Of a DNA stretch of 64,000 nt, positions 24,390 through 34,780 are shown piece by piece; the stretch's first letter is position 1, and the number at the start of each line of letters is the position of its first letter. The notes under the pieces are model-generated. The model did not search any database and was not told the DNA's origin. It saw only the letters and a program-made list of their open reading frames with translations. This DNA is from Gnetum montanum (lineage: Eukaryota; Streptophyta; Gnetopsida; Gnetales; Gnetaceae), in contig MNCI01023334.1 in assembly GCA_015680685.1 (NCBI GenBank), positions 125,199 through 189,198 on the forward strand, given 5' to 3'. The position numbers and the translations under genes were made by a program.

Positions 24390-25790
24390 CAACCATGCCT
24401 CTCCTACAAGATTATAATAATGCCACACCTAGTGAGGAAATTCAAAACCAATGAATTATATGACAATGAAAATCAGAGTACGCAATCTAAGGTGGGTGTT
24501 TCTTATAAACATAAATGAAGGCAACATTGTCCCAACATAAGAAAGCATAACTTACTAGATGACGATGAATCCCTACTAGCCACTACAAGCCTAATGCAAA
24601 TACAAGAGGCTATTTGAATCCTCCATAGGCATCATAAAGAGAGCTGCCTACCTAGGCCCAATTTAAACAACTTTTCCAATTTCTTAGGAGGCTATGACTT
24701 AGATCCGCAACAACATTTACAAGCCTTCTACGATGCCTATGCATGGAACAACATTGATAGCAGATGGCAAAAGCTCAAGCTCTTTCCTATGACACTCATT
24801 GGAAAAGCAAAAGTATGGTATAGATCGTTAAAACCAAATTCAATACGACGTTGGCCAACAATGGTAGAACTCTTTAATGAAAGATATCAAGCTTACGCAA
24901 CAATGCGAGAATAATTCATCTGAGTCAACCAAGACATGAGCCATTTAGCTAAGGAAAATCAAACCCTCTCAATGGAGGAGGTACGCGCCATCCGCCAAAA
25001 GATAGCTATCGAAATAAGCACATGGTAAAATGAGGCTAAATGGTATGAAAAGATAAAGAAGCACTTCTAGGACCAGGTGGGGATGTATAAGCAGATCATT
25101 GAGAAGGAGATCTATATGGCCATGGTCCACATCAATGCTATTAGTGCTCAACACACTAACTAGTGAGCCATATTGGACACTTATGCATTTTCCCACCAAG
25201 CGGAAGTTAAGAACTGGGACCTGTAGATACAAGATCTTACAGAATACATGGAGTTGGAAAACCTGTGATATGCCAAACTTTCCATGTTAACAGTAGGATG
25301 CCCAAGAACAGAGCTCGAGCAACAGATAGCCACCACCTACAGCAAATATAAAACAGAATTTGTAGAATGCAAGAAGATATTGCAAAAACTAGAGATTGCA
25401 AATTCTGAACTTGAGATGGTTAAAGAAAGCTACCAAGGATAAAAAGGTGTCACAACAGATTTGGCTCGATGACTTGTGGATTTTCAAGAATACAGAGATA
25501 AAGCCAGAGCCTACGAGGAGGAACAACAGGTGTTTTCGGCTTGGTATGTCAAGGCAAATCAAATGTTTCCACAACTACCCTGCCCATGGGAAGTGTCGAC
25601 TCCATCAAACATTGGAACATTAGCATGAACTTTGCAAGACCCCTAAACCAAAGAGGAGAAACTCTAGGCCATACTTCAATGTCATTAAATTTCAAGACCT
25701 GGAGCACAAGACAAGGGAAAGGCACCTATGGAGGAGCCACCGCCACTAGGAACTACATGAGTTCCATCAATTTTGTAACTATAGGATTTT
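24390..25790 (+). pseudogene. gag start fused to third-ORF end in element C
   Basis: The first part (to about 24910) is gag: WNNIDSRWQKLKLFPMTLIG, KVWYRSLKPNS, VELFNERYQAYATMRE. At about 24930 the sequence passes straight into the coiled-coil half of the third ORF (HLAKENQTLSMEEVRAIRQ, LTVGCPRTELEQQI, FSAWYVKANQMFPQLP), which in element A lies 7-9 kb further on. The join looks like a deletion of everything from the gag core to the middle of the third ORF. Several stops are present. What is left would be a gag N-terminus with a coiled coil; any role is unknown. Confidence 0.65.
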
Positions 25791-25940
25791 CTTTCACATT
25801 CCTTATGTTGTGTCTTAATTTTTTTCTGATTCCACACTGTGGCATGAACCCATTCTCACCATTCAATAATCCCATACCTATCCACTATATAATTAACAGA
25901 GCTTGTTCTCACTGTAACTCAAGGATGAGTTTTCATTTAG

Positions 25941-25951
25941 TCATGGGGGTA
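25941..25951 (+). other. polypurine tract of element C
   Basis: TCATGGGGGTA ends exactly where the 3' LTR (TGGTGAGTTATC) begins; it primes plus-strand DNA synthesis in LTR elements. Confidence 0.85.
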
Positions 25952-26754
25952 TGGTGAGTTATCATTTTGTTGGCCATGATATCGCATACGCAATATCGCA
26001 GCCTATCTCCTCATCTATAAATAAGAGGTAGATAGATCCAATAAGTAGTTTTTAATTCTTAGTTTTAAGAATTTCTTTTAAGTGTTTAGTTTTAAGTAGT
26101 TCTTCTCTCAACCCTTCTCTCCTAGTGCATGCTCGCAATGTGGTGATTGTAATTGTATGACATCCTTATTCGAGTGTGACGTACTTGACCACGCACATGA
26201 CCAACAATAAAGATCGAGATTACTTCATCATTGCAACATCCACATAACTTAATTATTTATTTAATTATTATTTACTACTTTCCTAGTTAATATCTCTTCA
26301 CCCTAAACTCCTGTTAAACGCGGAATGAGTACGACTTGATTACGAGCATTTAAGTGTGACTACTTGGTAACCCAGTAGCATACCTAGGATCTACGCTTGG
26401 TAATCCCAGTGGTAGTCATGCATGAGGTTCAAGATGTGTATGGATGATTGAGGAATGGATGCTCATCGCACTTAAGCTAGCTACGATTCTCTCTCACCCT
26501 CTCTCTTAGCTTAGTTAATATTATTTTCCATTATACCCAAGAGTAGCATTAGTATAGGAACACATCATGCATCTCATTCTGAGCTAAACAATATGTGACA
26601 AAGTTAATACTAGTCCAAATGGGAAGACATCAAACTATGACCTAAGGATAATCGTCTAGATACCACAACTAGCCCGTCTATGGAGTTCGATCGGATCATG
26701 TGTGAAATGCTCGTATTCGTATGGTTGAGTGTAGGGGTACCTCACTACTCATCA
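25952..26754 (+). repeat. 3' LTR of element C
   Basis: TGGTGAGTTATC..CACTACTCATCA. It contains GATATCGC and CAATATCGC blocks (about 25978-26005) before the TATAAATAAGAGG box (about 26017). Confidence 0.9.
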
Positions 26755-27307
26755 GAAGTGAACTAATTAAGTAACTAATTTAATTTAACTAATCAACTAT
26801 GCTCTAACTAGTCCTAACACCAGCATTAGTTTCCACTTTCCATACACATCCTGAACCAGTGCAACACTACTAGGATTACCAAATGCTAATCATTACTGGG
26901 TTACCAAGTGTTCCACACATGCTTGAAGTGGTTGTACTAAGTGTGCTTACTTGGGAGAGTTAACAAGGTGAGAGAGAGAACATTAATTAACTAAGGGAAG
27001 CATTAAATAATTGTATGTTGTAAGGTTTATCATAAAGTTCATCTTTATTTTCGACCACAAGGTGTGCTTAGGTACACAATGCTCGAATAAAGATCCATTC
27101 ACTTTATGACTCCTACTACGGGCACTCAAAAATAATTCTAACTTTGAGAAAGGAAAATTGCAAGAGTTCGGGTAAGGAACTAAGACTAACTATGCAAACT
27201 AAGCTCGCTCGCCTCTTATTTATAGGCGATGAGGAGGGTCCTGATATCAGATGCCTGATATCTCTTGGTGAGCTCTGATATCGCAGATCCAATATCGCAG
27301 TTCATCA
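26755..27307 (-). repeat. 5' LTR of element B, outer part (with right GAAGT copy at 26755-26759)
   Basis: It resumes the LTR of B after element C. The minus-strand start is TGATGAACTGCGATATTGG at 27307. The U3 segment is rich in GATATC, including a perfect CTGATATCAG palindrome at 27241-27250, and is followed by TATAAATAAGAGG (about 27213-27226). Confidence 0.8.
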
Positions 27308-27720
27308 ATAAATATTTGTTTTGAAATATTTAAAAATGCATAAATTACATACTCCTAAATTTCATAGAATTAGTTTTTATTCTTGTTCATGTTGTTTTCC
27401 TTCTCATTTTAGTGAAGTCATCGATTTTGGATTTTTAGTTTCTATGATCCATGGTTGTTCTCTACTTCAGCCATGCCTAGGTGCACACCTACTACCATGA
27501 CCTCCATGAATCGCATTACTTATTGCAACAAATGGTTGTTGTTGTTGATCTTAAAGAGAGTGTTCTTCACCTTCTCTATTGGGACTAATAGCAGAATCCA
27601 TGTTTCTAAAAATGCATGAATTCCAATATTCCACCTCTTAATCCTATAACATGATGCCTAAATTCAATATCTTTAAATACTACATCACATTATAACTATC
27701 TTCATCTTAACCATTGTTGT
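27308..27720. other. spacer between elements B and F
   Basis: AT-rich sequence with no recognised gene. Confidence 0.4.
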
Positions 27721-27786
27721 GATTGTAATCGTCACCATAACCGTAACCGTTACCATTTATAATAATAATAAATATTCATTATTACC
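27721..27786. repeat. repeat unit flanking element F, left copy, with TTACC duplication
   Basis: A CACCAT..ATTTATAATAATAATAAATATTC..ATTACC unit that recurs at about 44665-44706. Element F inserted at the end of this copy. TTACC at 27782-27786 is the left target-site duplication. Confidence 0.8.
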
Positions 27787-28874
27787 TGTACCGCCTGAAA
27801 TCGTCGGTCCCCGGCTGGAATGGGAAACAGAGACTGCGGGATTACAGGGTGAGCACAGAAGACCCCACCTTCGCCTGAGGGCGTGCTGGAATGCACGAAG
27901 GNAAACAAGATCGAGCGTAAACAGCGTAAACAAGTATAGGCACAGTGTAAGCATATACCGGCGTGAACAGCGTAAACAGCGTAAGTGTAAAGAGCGTAAG
28001 CAAGCGTAAACAACGTAAATAGTGTGGGCGTATACGGACGCAAACGGAGCGTGAACGTGAACAGGCGTAAACGAAGCATGGGCCAAATTAACGTAAAACT
28101 GTAAAAGAACTTGCAACAAACGTAAGAAGTGGATTACAGAGTTAAAATGTTGTGCACCGGTCTAACGCAGTCGTGTAGAGACACAAGGCGGACGTAAAGC
28201 CCCGGTGGACGTAGGGATGTAGCCGTTTGACACGGTAGGCAGAGCGCGGATTGTGCTCGGCGTACAGAACTTCCAGCGTAAGCATAAGTGTAAAGGGGTT
28301 TCTGCAGCGTAATTGCTCTGGGGTTGCTCTGGTGAAATTTTGCCGACTTGGTAAATGCGAAAAACTGGGCTATTTATAGGAGTAGGGTTACCGGGAAAAT
28401 CAGACTGGGAGACACGTGGCGTATAGACCGGGCGTTACAATTTAGAAACATGGTATACGCTGGGCGTATATGCTATAACAGGCCGGCGTATACGCTGGGC
28501 GTGGACTTAGATGGATGCTGGCGTATACGCTGGGGCGTATACGCTGATGGATGTTGGACGTCGACTTGCTTCAATTCTTGCTCCTGTTGCACCTGCTGAG
28601 CGTGCGTGTGAGGCGTGTATGCTGAGCGTCGAGCGTAGACGCCGGGCATAGACGCTGGGCGTAGAAGTCGGCACAACACTTAATTTAAAACTGGGCGTAT
28701 ACGCTGGGCGTATATGCTGGGCGTATATGCTGGCATAACACTTGGTAAAAACCAGGTGTTTCGATTCTCAAAATTGCCCTGTGTGACTTCAAATGTAGCC
28801 AAAGTCGTCTGTGGGTCACGGGGATCTGCTTCTTGTCAGACAAATGCTAAACTCAAAATTTTTGTGGTGTTTCA
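27787..28874 (-). repeat. 3' LTR of element F
   Basis: Begins TGTACCGCCTGAAATCG and ends GTGGTGTTTCA on the plus strand. It matches 43297-44616 but lacks about 230 bases of the GCGTAAACAG repeat segment; the single N at 27902 sits exactly at that point, so the loss may be an assembly collapse. TATAAATAGCCC (minus) lies at about 28367-28380. Confidence 0.9.
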
Positions 28875-28887
28875 TTGGCCCCTCTTT
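28875..28887 (-). other. polypurine tract of element F
   Basis: The minus strand reads AAAGAGGGGCCAA directly before the 3' LTR start TGAAACACC. Confidence 0.8.
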
Positions 28888-30100
28888 GTTGACGCTTGGA
28901 GGAATCGACTCGAGAAGCGTCGACAAAGAAGCGCAAAACACCACAAGAAACTTGATAAAAGCTATCCTTTGCCACTTGACCAGACATCATCATACCATTT
29001 CAGTGGTGAATGGGATTGAAAGGGCGAGATTGGTAACTGGTAGGATGGAAGGGATCGTGAGGATCGGTGACTGCCCAAGGGATCGTGCTGGGGAAGTGGG
29101 ATGTTCAGGGGTGCGGCATGCCGGTCCTTGTCGATAGCCATCTTTTGGTAGACTTGGAATTCAAGCATGTGATGTGCGTCCTTTGGCAGAACAGTGCTCT
29201 TGGTGATTTTTCAAGAGAATTGGTTGTCACTACCAAAGCCACGGGGTGATGTTTCGCATTCTTTGGAGGAACAACTCCCTTCTTTGGGGAAACTGTAAGC
29301 AACGTGCCAAAGCCATGCAACAGGATGTTTCTTGATTGCTTTTGACATGAGTACCTATTTTAGGGCCGATGCCTTCCCGCCTGGGGCTTGTATGGGAAAT
29401 GCCAGGGATCCCATTTTTTTTGAAGTGGTTGTTCTAGTACTCATATGCGAATATTGTGTTTTGTGCGTTGCGACTGCTGTAACGTTTCGCAGTGTGCAAT
29501 AGTTTGGTAAACGGATGGGGAATTTTTGGGGAATGGGAATGTACGGGTTAACGGTTTGATTCAGTCTTGCCAGGTGGATTAATGGACATTGGTTCATCTT
29601 GCTGCCTATGACGAAACGCACTCTCGTACGAGCACCTCTGAGCGTCATCCTGCAAACATAACTCCAAAGAGACAAGAAAACCATGAGTGAATAAATGAGC
29701 TTAGATTTAAACAGCTGCAGGTGAACAAAAATATTGGGGGCGATTCTGAGCACTGAGTGCGAATGTCGACGATGTTGATGAAAGTGTGTGTCGATGAGGG
29801 ATGCAATGATTCTGATGAATGAATATGGCTATGGAGTGAAGGGTCGGAGATGAACGTGCCGGTTTATAGTCTTGACAGACTTTCATAGGTTAGTTTTATG
29901 TCGTAACCCGTTGGACATTGCCCGTTTAACGTCGTGGTGGACGGTACGTTGCCAGTTTATAGTCTTAGCGAAGTCTGATGATTTTGATAGTGCAGTGCCA
30001 TTTTACTATCATGCCAGAGGGGTGCTAGTTTATCGTCATTGCGAACACTGTGGGGTATCCATTTATTATCATATACCAGGACAATGGTGGTGTCAGTTTT
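28888..30100 (-). other. 3' non-coding region of element F
   Basis: Moderately GC-rich sequence between integrase and PPT with no supported gene. Its right part (about 29870-30100) already carries diverged GTTTATAGTC/GTTTTATGTCGTAA units that lead into the regular array. Long 3' regions with tandem repeats are known in Tat-lineage elements. Confidence 0.6.
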
Positions 30101-30390
30101 AAGTCGTAACCTAAGACTGTTCTGTGGTATCAGTTTATAGTCATAATCCAGGACTAATCTGTGGTATCAGTTTATAGTCGTGATTCCAGGACTATTCTGT
30201 GGTATNTTATAGTCGTGATTCCAGAACCAATCTGTGGTATCAGTTTATAGTCGTGATTCTAGGACTATTCTGTGGTATCAGTTTATAGTCGTGATTCCAG
30301 CACTAGTCTGTGGTATCAGTTTATAGTCATGATTCCAGGATCAATCTGTGGCATCAGTTTATAGTCGTGATTCTAGGACTAGCGTGTACC
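30101..30390. repeat. tandem array, about 38-bp unit with CAGTTTATAGTCGTGATTCC core
   Basis: About seven to eight units of GGTATCAGTTTATAGTCG + TGATTCCAGGACTATTCTGT follow each other. One N at 30206 interrupts a unit and may hide missing copies. Confidence 0.9.
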
Positions 30391-30401
30391 TGAGTTCGAA
30401 T

Positions 30402-31142
30402 TCATGTATAAAACGGTTTTAGGAATAAGTGATTGGTTGGATTTGCAAATTCTTTTCCGTCCATGTCAGCTAGCTTGAATGCTCTGTTGTCGAATGCTTT
30501 GATGACCAGATAAGGCCCTTCCCAGTTGACTAAGAATTTATCTGGGTGTTCGCGAACAGCTTTGAGCACGAGGTCTCCTTCTTTGATGGGGCGTTTACGA
30601 ATGTCATGTCGATGTCGTTGTCGTTGTTGTTTATGGTACCATTCGATCTGATCGAGTGCGCGCACGCGCTCCTCCTCCACCGAGTCTAGGTCAATGATGC
30701 GTAGATCATTGTTTTACCCATCGTCGAGAAGTCCGGAAAGCATGATACTTAGAGATGGTACCTATAATTCTAAAGGTAAAACAGCTTCTGAACCGTAAAC
30801 AAGACTGTATGGAGTTCTACCTGTCGAAGTCCGATGTGTAGTGTGGTATGCCCACAATGCATACACCAGCTGTTCGTGCCATCTTCGTTTACTTTGGGCA
30901 AGCATCTTTTTAAGTATTGTGATGATTGTCTTATTTGTTGCTTCTGCTTGCCCATTGCTCTGAGGATAGTAAGGGGATGAAAACGAATGTTTGATCCCTA
31001 GACTATCACAAAAGGTTTTGGTCTCGGCACTGCTAAATTGTGGCCCATTGTCAGTGATGATTGTCATGGGAATGCCAAAACAGGTCACAATGTTTTCGAG
31101 GATGAAGTGGCACACGTGTTTAGAAGTAGTTTTTCGAAGGGG
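30402..31142 (-). CDS. integrase of element F (C-terminal two thirds before gap)
   Basis: The minus-strand frame continuing from RT holds the DDE core ITDNGPQFSSAETKTFCDS, then SFSSPYYPQSNGQAEATNKT with the catalytic Glu region, KRRWHEQLVYALWAYHTT, and a C-terminal GDLVLKAVREHPDKFLVNWEGPYLV module resembling the GPF/GPY domain, ending at 30402. Two stops interrupt it: TAG at 30764-30762 and TAA at 30716-30714. The zinc-binding N-terminus and the first catalytic Asp fall in the unresolved gap. Integrase inserts the cDNA; this copy is broken but easily recognised. Confidence 0.9.
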
Positions 31143-31756
31143 NNNNNNNNNNNNNNNNNNNNNNNNNNNNNNNNNNNNNNNNNNNNNNNNNNNNNNNNNN
31201 NNNNNNNNNNNNNNNNNNNNNNNNNNNNNNNNNNNNNNNNNNNNNNNNNNNNNNNNNNNNNNNNNNNNNNNNNNNNNNNNNNNNNNNNNNNNNNNNNNNN
31301 NNNNNNNNNNNNNNNNNNNNNNNNNNNNNNNNNNNNNNNNNNNNNNNNNNNNNNNNNNNNNNNNNNNNNNNNNNNNNNNNNNNNNNNNNNNNNNNNNNNN
31401 NNNNNNNNNNNNNNNNNNNNNNNNNNNNNNNNNNNNNNNNNNNNNNNNNNNNNNNNNNNNNNNNNNNNNNNNNNNNNNNNNNNNNNNNNNNNNNNNNNNN
31501 NNNNNNNNNNNNNNNNNNNNNNNNNNNNNNNNNNNNNNNNNNNNNNNNNNNNNNNNNNNNNNNNNNNNNNNNNNNNNNNNNNNNNNNNNNNNNNNNNNNN
31601 NNNNNNNNNNNNNNNNNNNNNNNNNNNNNNNNNNNNNNNNNNNNNNNNNNNNNNNNNNNNNNNNNNNNNNNNNNNNNNNNNNNNNNNNNNNNNNNNNNNN
31701 NNNNNNNNNNNNNNNNNNNNNNNNNNNNNNNNNNNNNNNNNNNNNNNNNNNNNNNN
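31143..31756. other. assembly gap (614 N)
   Basis: Unresolved bases between the second RNase H and integrase of F. The expected content is the end of that RNase H, the linker and the integrase zinc domain. Open frames running through the N are artefacts. Confidence 0.98.
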
Positions 31757-31922
31757 CCGCGAGACCTCTGATGAGACCTTCATACTCTGCTATGTTGTTA
31801 GTACAATGAAAGTTGAAGCGATAGGCAAAAGGTTTAATTTCTCCAGAGGGGTATGTGATTACAGCGGCAGCACTTCCTCCTCAAGACGTGGATGCTCCAT
31901 CGAAGTTTAGAATCGCATTGTA
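31757..31922 (-). CDS. second (archaeal-type-like) RNase H of element F, start
   Basis: The minus strand reads AILNFDGASTS, a TGA stop (31883-31881), then GGSAAAVITYPSGE and CTNNIAEYEGLIRGL before the gap. The FDGA start and the NNxAEYEGLI block are the first catalytic Asp and Glu regions of the extra RNase H that marks the Tat lineage. The rest is in the gap. Confidence 0.8.
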
Positions 31923-33728
31923 GTCATCTGGCACCGTGTCTATTGCATTCACATTCTCGTCTGGGAATTCGGGTTCTATTGTACCTGGATCATGTGTTGG
32001 CGCCGTGGTCATTTGATTCGCTATGGCTTGACCTTTTACTGACGATTGTGCCACGTAGTGCAGGTCAAACTCAGCTATGATTGCCTTCCAACGGGCTATC
32101 CTGCTTGATTCGTAGATGTTTCCAGTTATAGCTCTGAGTACATTATCTTTGCAAATTATGTTAACTCGATTTTGGAAAAGATAATGTCGCCATTTGTTTA
32201 AAGAAAAAACTAAAGTTAAACATGACTTCTCTACGTCGTTGTATCTTTTTTCGTAGGCAACTAATGCATGGCTCAGGTAGTATACAGGGACTTCAGTTCT
32301 GTTATCTCGTTTCTGGCACAACATGGATGCGATTGATGATTCTGATGTGGCTAGGTAGATGTAAAACGGCTTGTCGTTTTTGGGTGGGAATACAGTGGGT
32401 AGCCGAGCGAGTGCCGTTTTAACATTGTCAAATGCTTCTTGGTACTGCAGGGTCCATTCAAAATGGACATTTTTGCGTAGTAGGTGGTTCATAGGTGTGA
32501 GTTTTCCCGTCAAATTTTCTATGAACCTCCTGATGAACTGTAATCGACCTTGTAGCCCTCAAAGTTCGGTCAGATTGCTAGGTGGTTCTAGGTTTGTAAT
32601 GGCCTTAACCTTATCGGGGTCTACCTGTGTCCCTACCTTTGAGGCTACGAATCCAAGCATTTTACCCGTTTTGACGCCGAAGATGCATTTCTTTGTGTTA
32701 AGCCTTAGTTCGTATTTTAGACAACGTTTTAATACTAAGTCAAGATCCTGTACGTGTTGTTCTGACAATTTTGATTTAACCACTATGTCAGCTACATAAT
32801 CATTGAGCGAGTGTAAGATGTAATCGCTGAAAATATATGTCATTGCCCTTTGATATGTGGCCCCAGCGTTCTTGAGACCAAAAGGCATCATTGTGTAACA
32901 AAAGGTTCCCCAAGGTGTCATGAAAGTGGTTCAGAGTTGGTGTTCAGGATTAATACGTATCTGGTTATATCTCGAGAACCCATCCATAAAGGATAACAGG
33001 GCGTGCCCAGCAGTTGAGTCAACTAGTTGATCAATGCTAGGTAAGGGGAAGTCATCCTTTATGGTTGCTACGTTAAGGTCCCGGAAGTCAATGCACAGGC
33101 AGATACTTCCGTTCTTCTTTGGGACTATAACCATGTTTGATACCCATTCGGTGTAATCAATAGCCCTAATGAAACCAGCTTGGTAGAGCTTGGTAATCTC
33201 ACTACGAACTGCTAATGCCACCTCGGGTTTGACCTTTCGTGCTTTCTGTTTTACTGGCCTTAGTTTTGGATCAAGGATGATGTTGTGCTGAACGATGCGA
33301 GGGTCTAATCCGGGCATGTCTGTATAGGACCACGCAAATGCTTTCATATTGTCCCTAAGTACTTTTTCGATCTCTTTAGCTAGACGTGGTTCTAGTAACG
33401 CACTTAACTTTAGAATTTTAATTTCCCCATTGGGCATGGTGATGGGAGTTTCGGTTAGAGGATCTTCAGTAATGTTTTCGGCTTCAATGTCGAGGGACTT
33501 TGTCATTCCCTCATACTCGTCGACCGTCTGCTGTGTTGAAGCTATTGTTGCATCATTTGCTGATGAGCTCGCATAGATGAGATTCACATCGATATTCCTT
33601 TCAACCGCTCCGTATGGTCCATCAATGACCAACGGCTTGGTCAAGCACTTGCAATCCGTTAGACAAGTTCCTGTCAATAAATGGAGAGCCTGGTAAGATA
33701 GCGGAGGCCGTTTTAGGTCTTGTGGCAA
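31923..33728 (-). CDS. reverse transcriptase and RNase H of element F
   Basis: One frame is followed from 33728: FAWSYTDMPGL, PVKQKARKVKPE, EWVSNMVIVPKKNGS, LCIDFRDLNVA, PLPSIDQLVD, LSFMDGFSRYNQI, a TGA at 32933-32931, TPWGTFCYTMMPFGLKNAGA, then the catalytic site as NDYVADIVVKS (about 32795), where the first Asp of YVDD is Ala. After a second TGA (32561-32559) come the LQGRLQFIRRFI connector and RNase H (FYIYLATSESSI, VYYLSHALV..E+RY...EK, ARWKAIIAEFDLHY). The frame (modulo 3) differs from that of gag-protease. The Asp-to-Ala change alone should abolish polymerase activity, so this copy depends on relatives. Confidence 0.92.
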
Positions 33729-33769
33729 TCTTTAGTATGCATGTATGAAAATGCATTAACGTGATAGTG

Positions 33770-33940
33770 GAACAGTAGTTTAATGCCTTACTGGGCAACG
33801 AACGACAGTTTAATGCCTTACTGGGCAACGTTCAGCAGTTTAATGCCTTACCGGGCAACGATCGGCAGTTTAATGCCTTACCGGGCAACGATCGGCAGTT
33901 TAATGCCTTAGCGGGCAACGATCGGCAGTTTAATGCCAAA
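33770..33940. repeat. tandem array, 30-bp unit CAGTTTAATGCCTTACCGGGCAACGATCGG
   Basis: Six units in direct tandem, the inner ones nearly identical. It lies between the RT start and the promoter region of the antisense gene and shares its CAGTTTA core with the arrays at 30101-30390 and 38600-38870. Confidence 0.95.
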
Positions 33941-34051
33941 ATTTGTGTTTTATATGGTTTATGTGTGTAAATTTTATATATTTTTTTGAAAAATTCAAAG
34001 CAAGTTCAAAAAAGCACGAAAAACGAGGCAAAAAGAAAGAAAAACGGAAAA

Positions 34052-34070
34052 GCGGCGGCGGCGGCGGCGG
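34052..34070. repeat. (CGG)n microsatellite
   Basis: Six GCG-type triplets in a row, upstream of the antisense gene TATA box. Confidence 0.9.
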
Positions 34071-34092
34071 CATCAACGTCAGCGTCAACGCG

Positions 34093-34100
34093 TTATAAAA
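34093..34100 (+). promoter_or_regulatory. TATA box of the antisense gene
   Basis: TTATAAAA followed by GGGAAG, about 210 bp before the first ATG of the antisense gene. This is a consensus plant TATA box on the strand opposite to gag-pol. Transcription would be expected to start near 34125. Confidence 0.6.
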
Positions 34101-34139
34101 GGGAAGAAGGGGCATCATTTTGTCATTTGACTTTCGGAG

Positions 34140-34780
34140 CATGAGCGTAAACTACGAGCGTAACCCCAGCGTAGACGCCGAGCGAAACCCCAACGTAGAT
34201 GCCGAGCGAAACCCCAGCGTAGACGCCGAGAGAAAACCTTGTTCACGCCGCGCGCAAATCACAGCGTAGACGCTGACCAAACGAGCCACGGCGTAGACGC
34301 CGAAATGGGCAGAGGAAAAAAACTAGAAGGCCGAGGACAGAAAGGACCCGAACTGACGTTCGCGGAGGAGAGTGAGGCGATGCTGCAGTGCCTACCCCGC
34401 CCGAACGTCCCCGCATGGCCCGGATCTTCTAGCAGGTAGGCCTTTGACCCTGTTTTCGTTGATTTTTAGCGTCTGTTTTCTTCGTAGCGTAGACAGTTAG
34501 CGTAGGGTTTCGGCGCATACACCGAGCGCGAAGAGTTTAGAGTAATATATCGGCGTAGACGCTGCGTGTGTTATTTTTGGCGTAGACTTGTGGCTTCGGT
34601 TCTACGGTGTCTAGCGTAGGCGATTATCGGCGTATACACTCAGCGTAACTATTTTCGTACGCCCAGCGTATACGCCGAGCGTAACTGTTTTTGTACGCCC
34701 AGCGTATACGCCGAGCGTAACAATGTCTTTACGCTCGGTGTCTACGCCCAGCGTATACGCCGAGCATAACTTAGAAAAAT
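34140..34780. repeat. dispersed GCGTAGACGC / GCGTATACGC dyads
   Basis: At least ten copies of near-palindromic GCGTAKACGC, often as CCCAGCGTATACGCCGAGCGTAAC, in the 5' untranslated part and first intron of the antisense gene. The same dyads are dense in the F LTRs (28430-28730, 44225-44470) and in its 5' leader (43050-43250). Confidence 0.85.

Larger units (their letters stand above)
23490..26754 (+). mobile_element. element C: complete short non-autonomous Athila-like element
   Basis: Two direct LTRs (23490-24253 and 25952-26754), PBS, polypurine tract and a matching 5-bp target duplication (GAAGT) define both ends exactly. The internal region is only about 1.7 kb and encodes the start of gag joined to the end of the third ORF; protease, RT, RNase H and integrase are absent. 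C sits in the LTR of B, so it is younger than B. Its two LTRs differ at roughly one site in ten in the part I compared by eye, so it is not recent. Confidence 0.9.
18001..27307 (-). mobile_element. element B: Athila-like, RT-integrase deleted, interrupted by element C
   Basis: Minus-strand order: 5' LTR (27307-26755 plus 23489-23253, split by C), PBS, gag, protease, then a direct jump to the 3' spacer and polypurine tract. RT, RNase H and integrase are absent, so B could move only with enzymes supplied in trans. The 3' LTR was lost in the fusion with A at about 18001. Coding parts carry many stops. Confidence 0.75.

Noticed and set aside
27719-29320. Small frames of 60-120 codons in and after the 3' LTR of F
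   Set aside because: They lie in LTR and 3' non-coding sequence, overlap on both strands and show no motif.
30991-31910. Long open frames across the N run on both strands
   Set aside because: They are open only because unresolved bases were translated as X.
33775-33940. CRISPR-like regular array
   Set aside because: The units are direct tandem copies without unique spacers, inside a retrotransposon; there are no cas genes and the DNA is eukaryotic.
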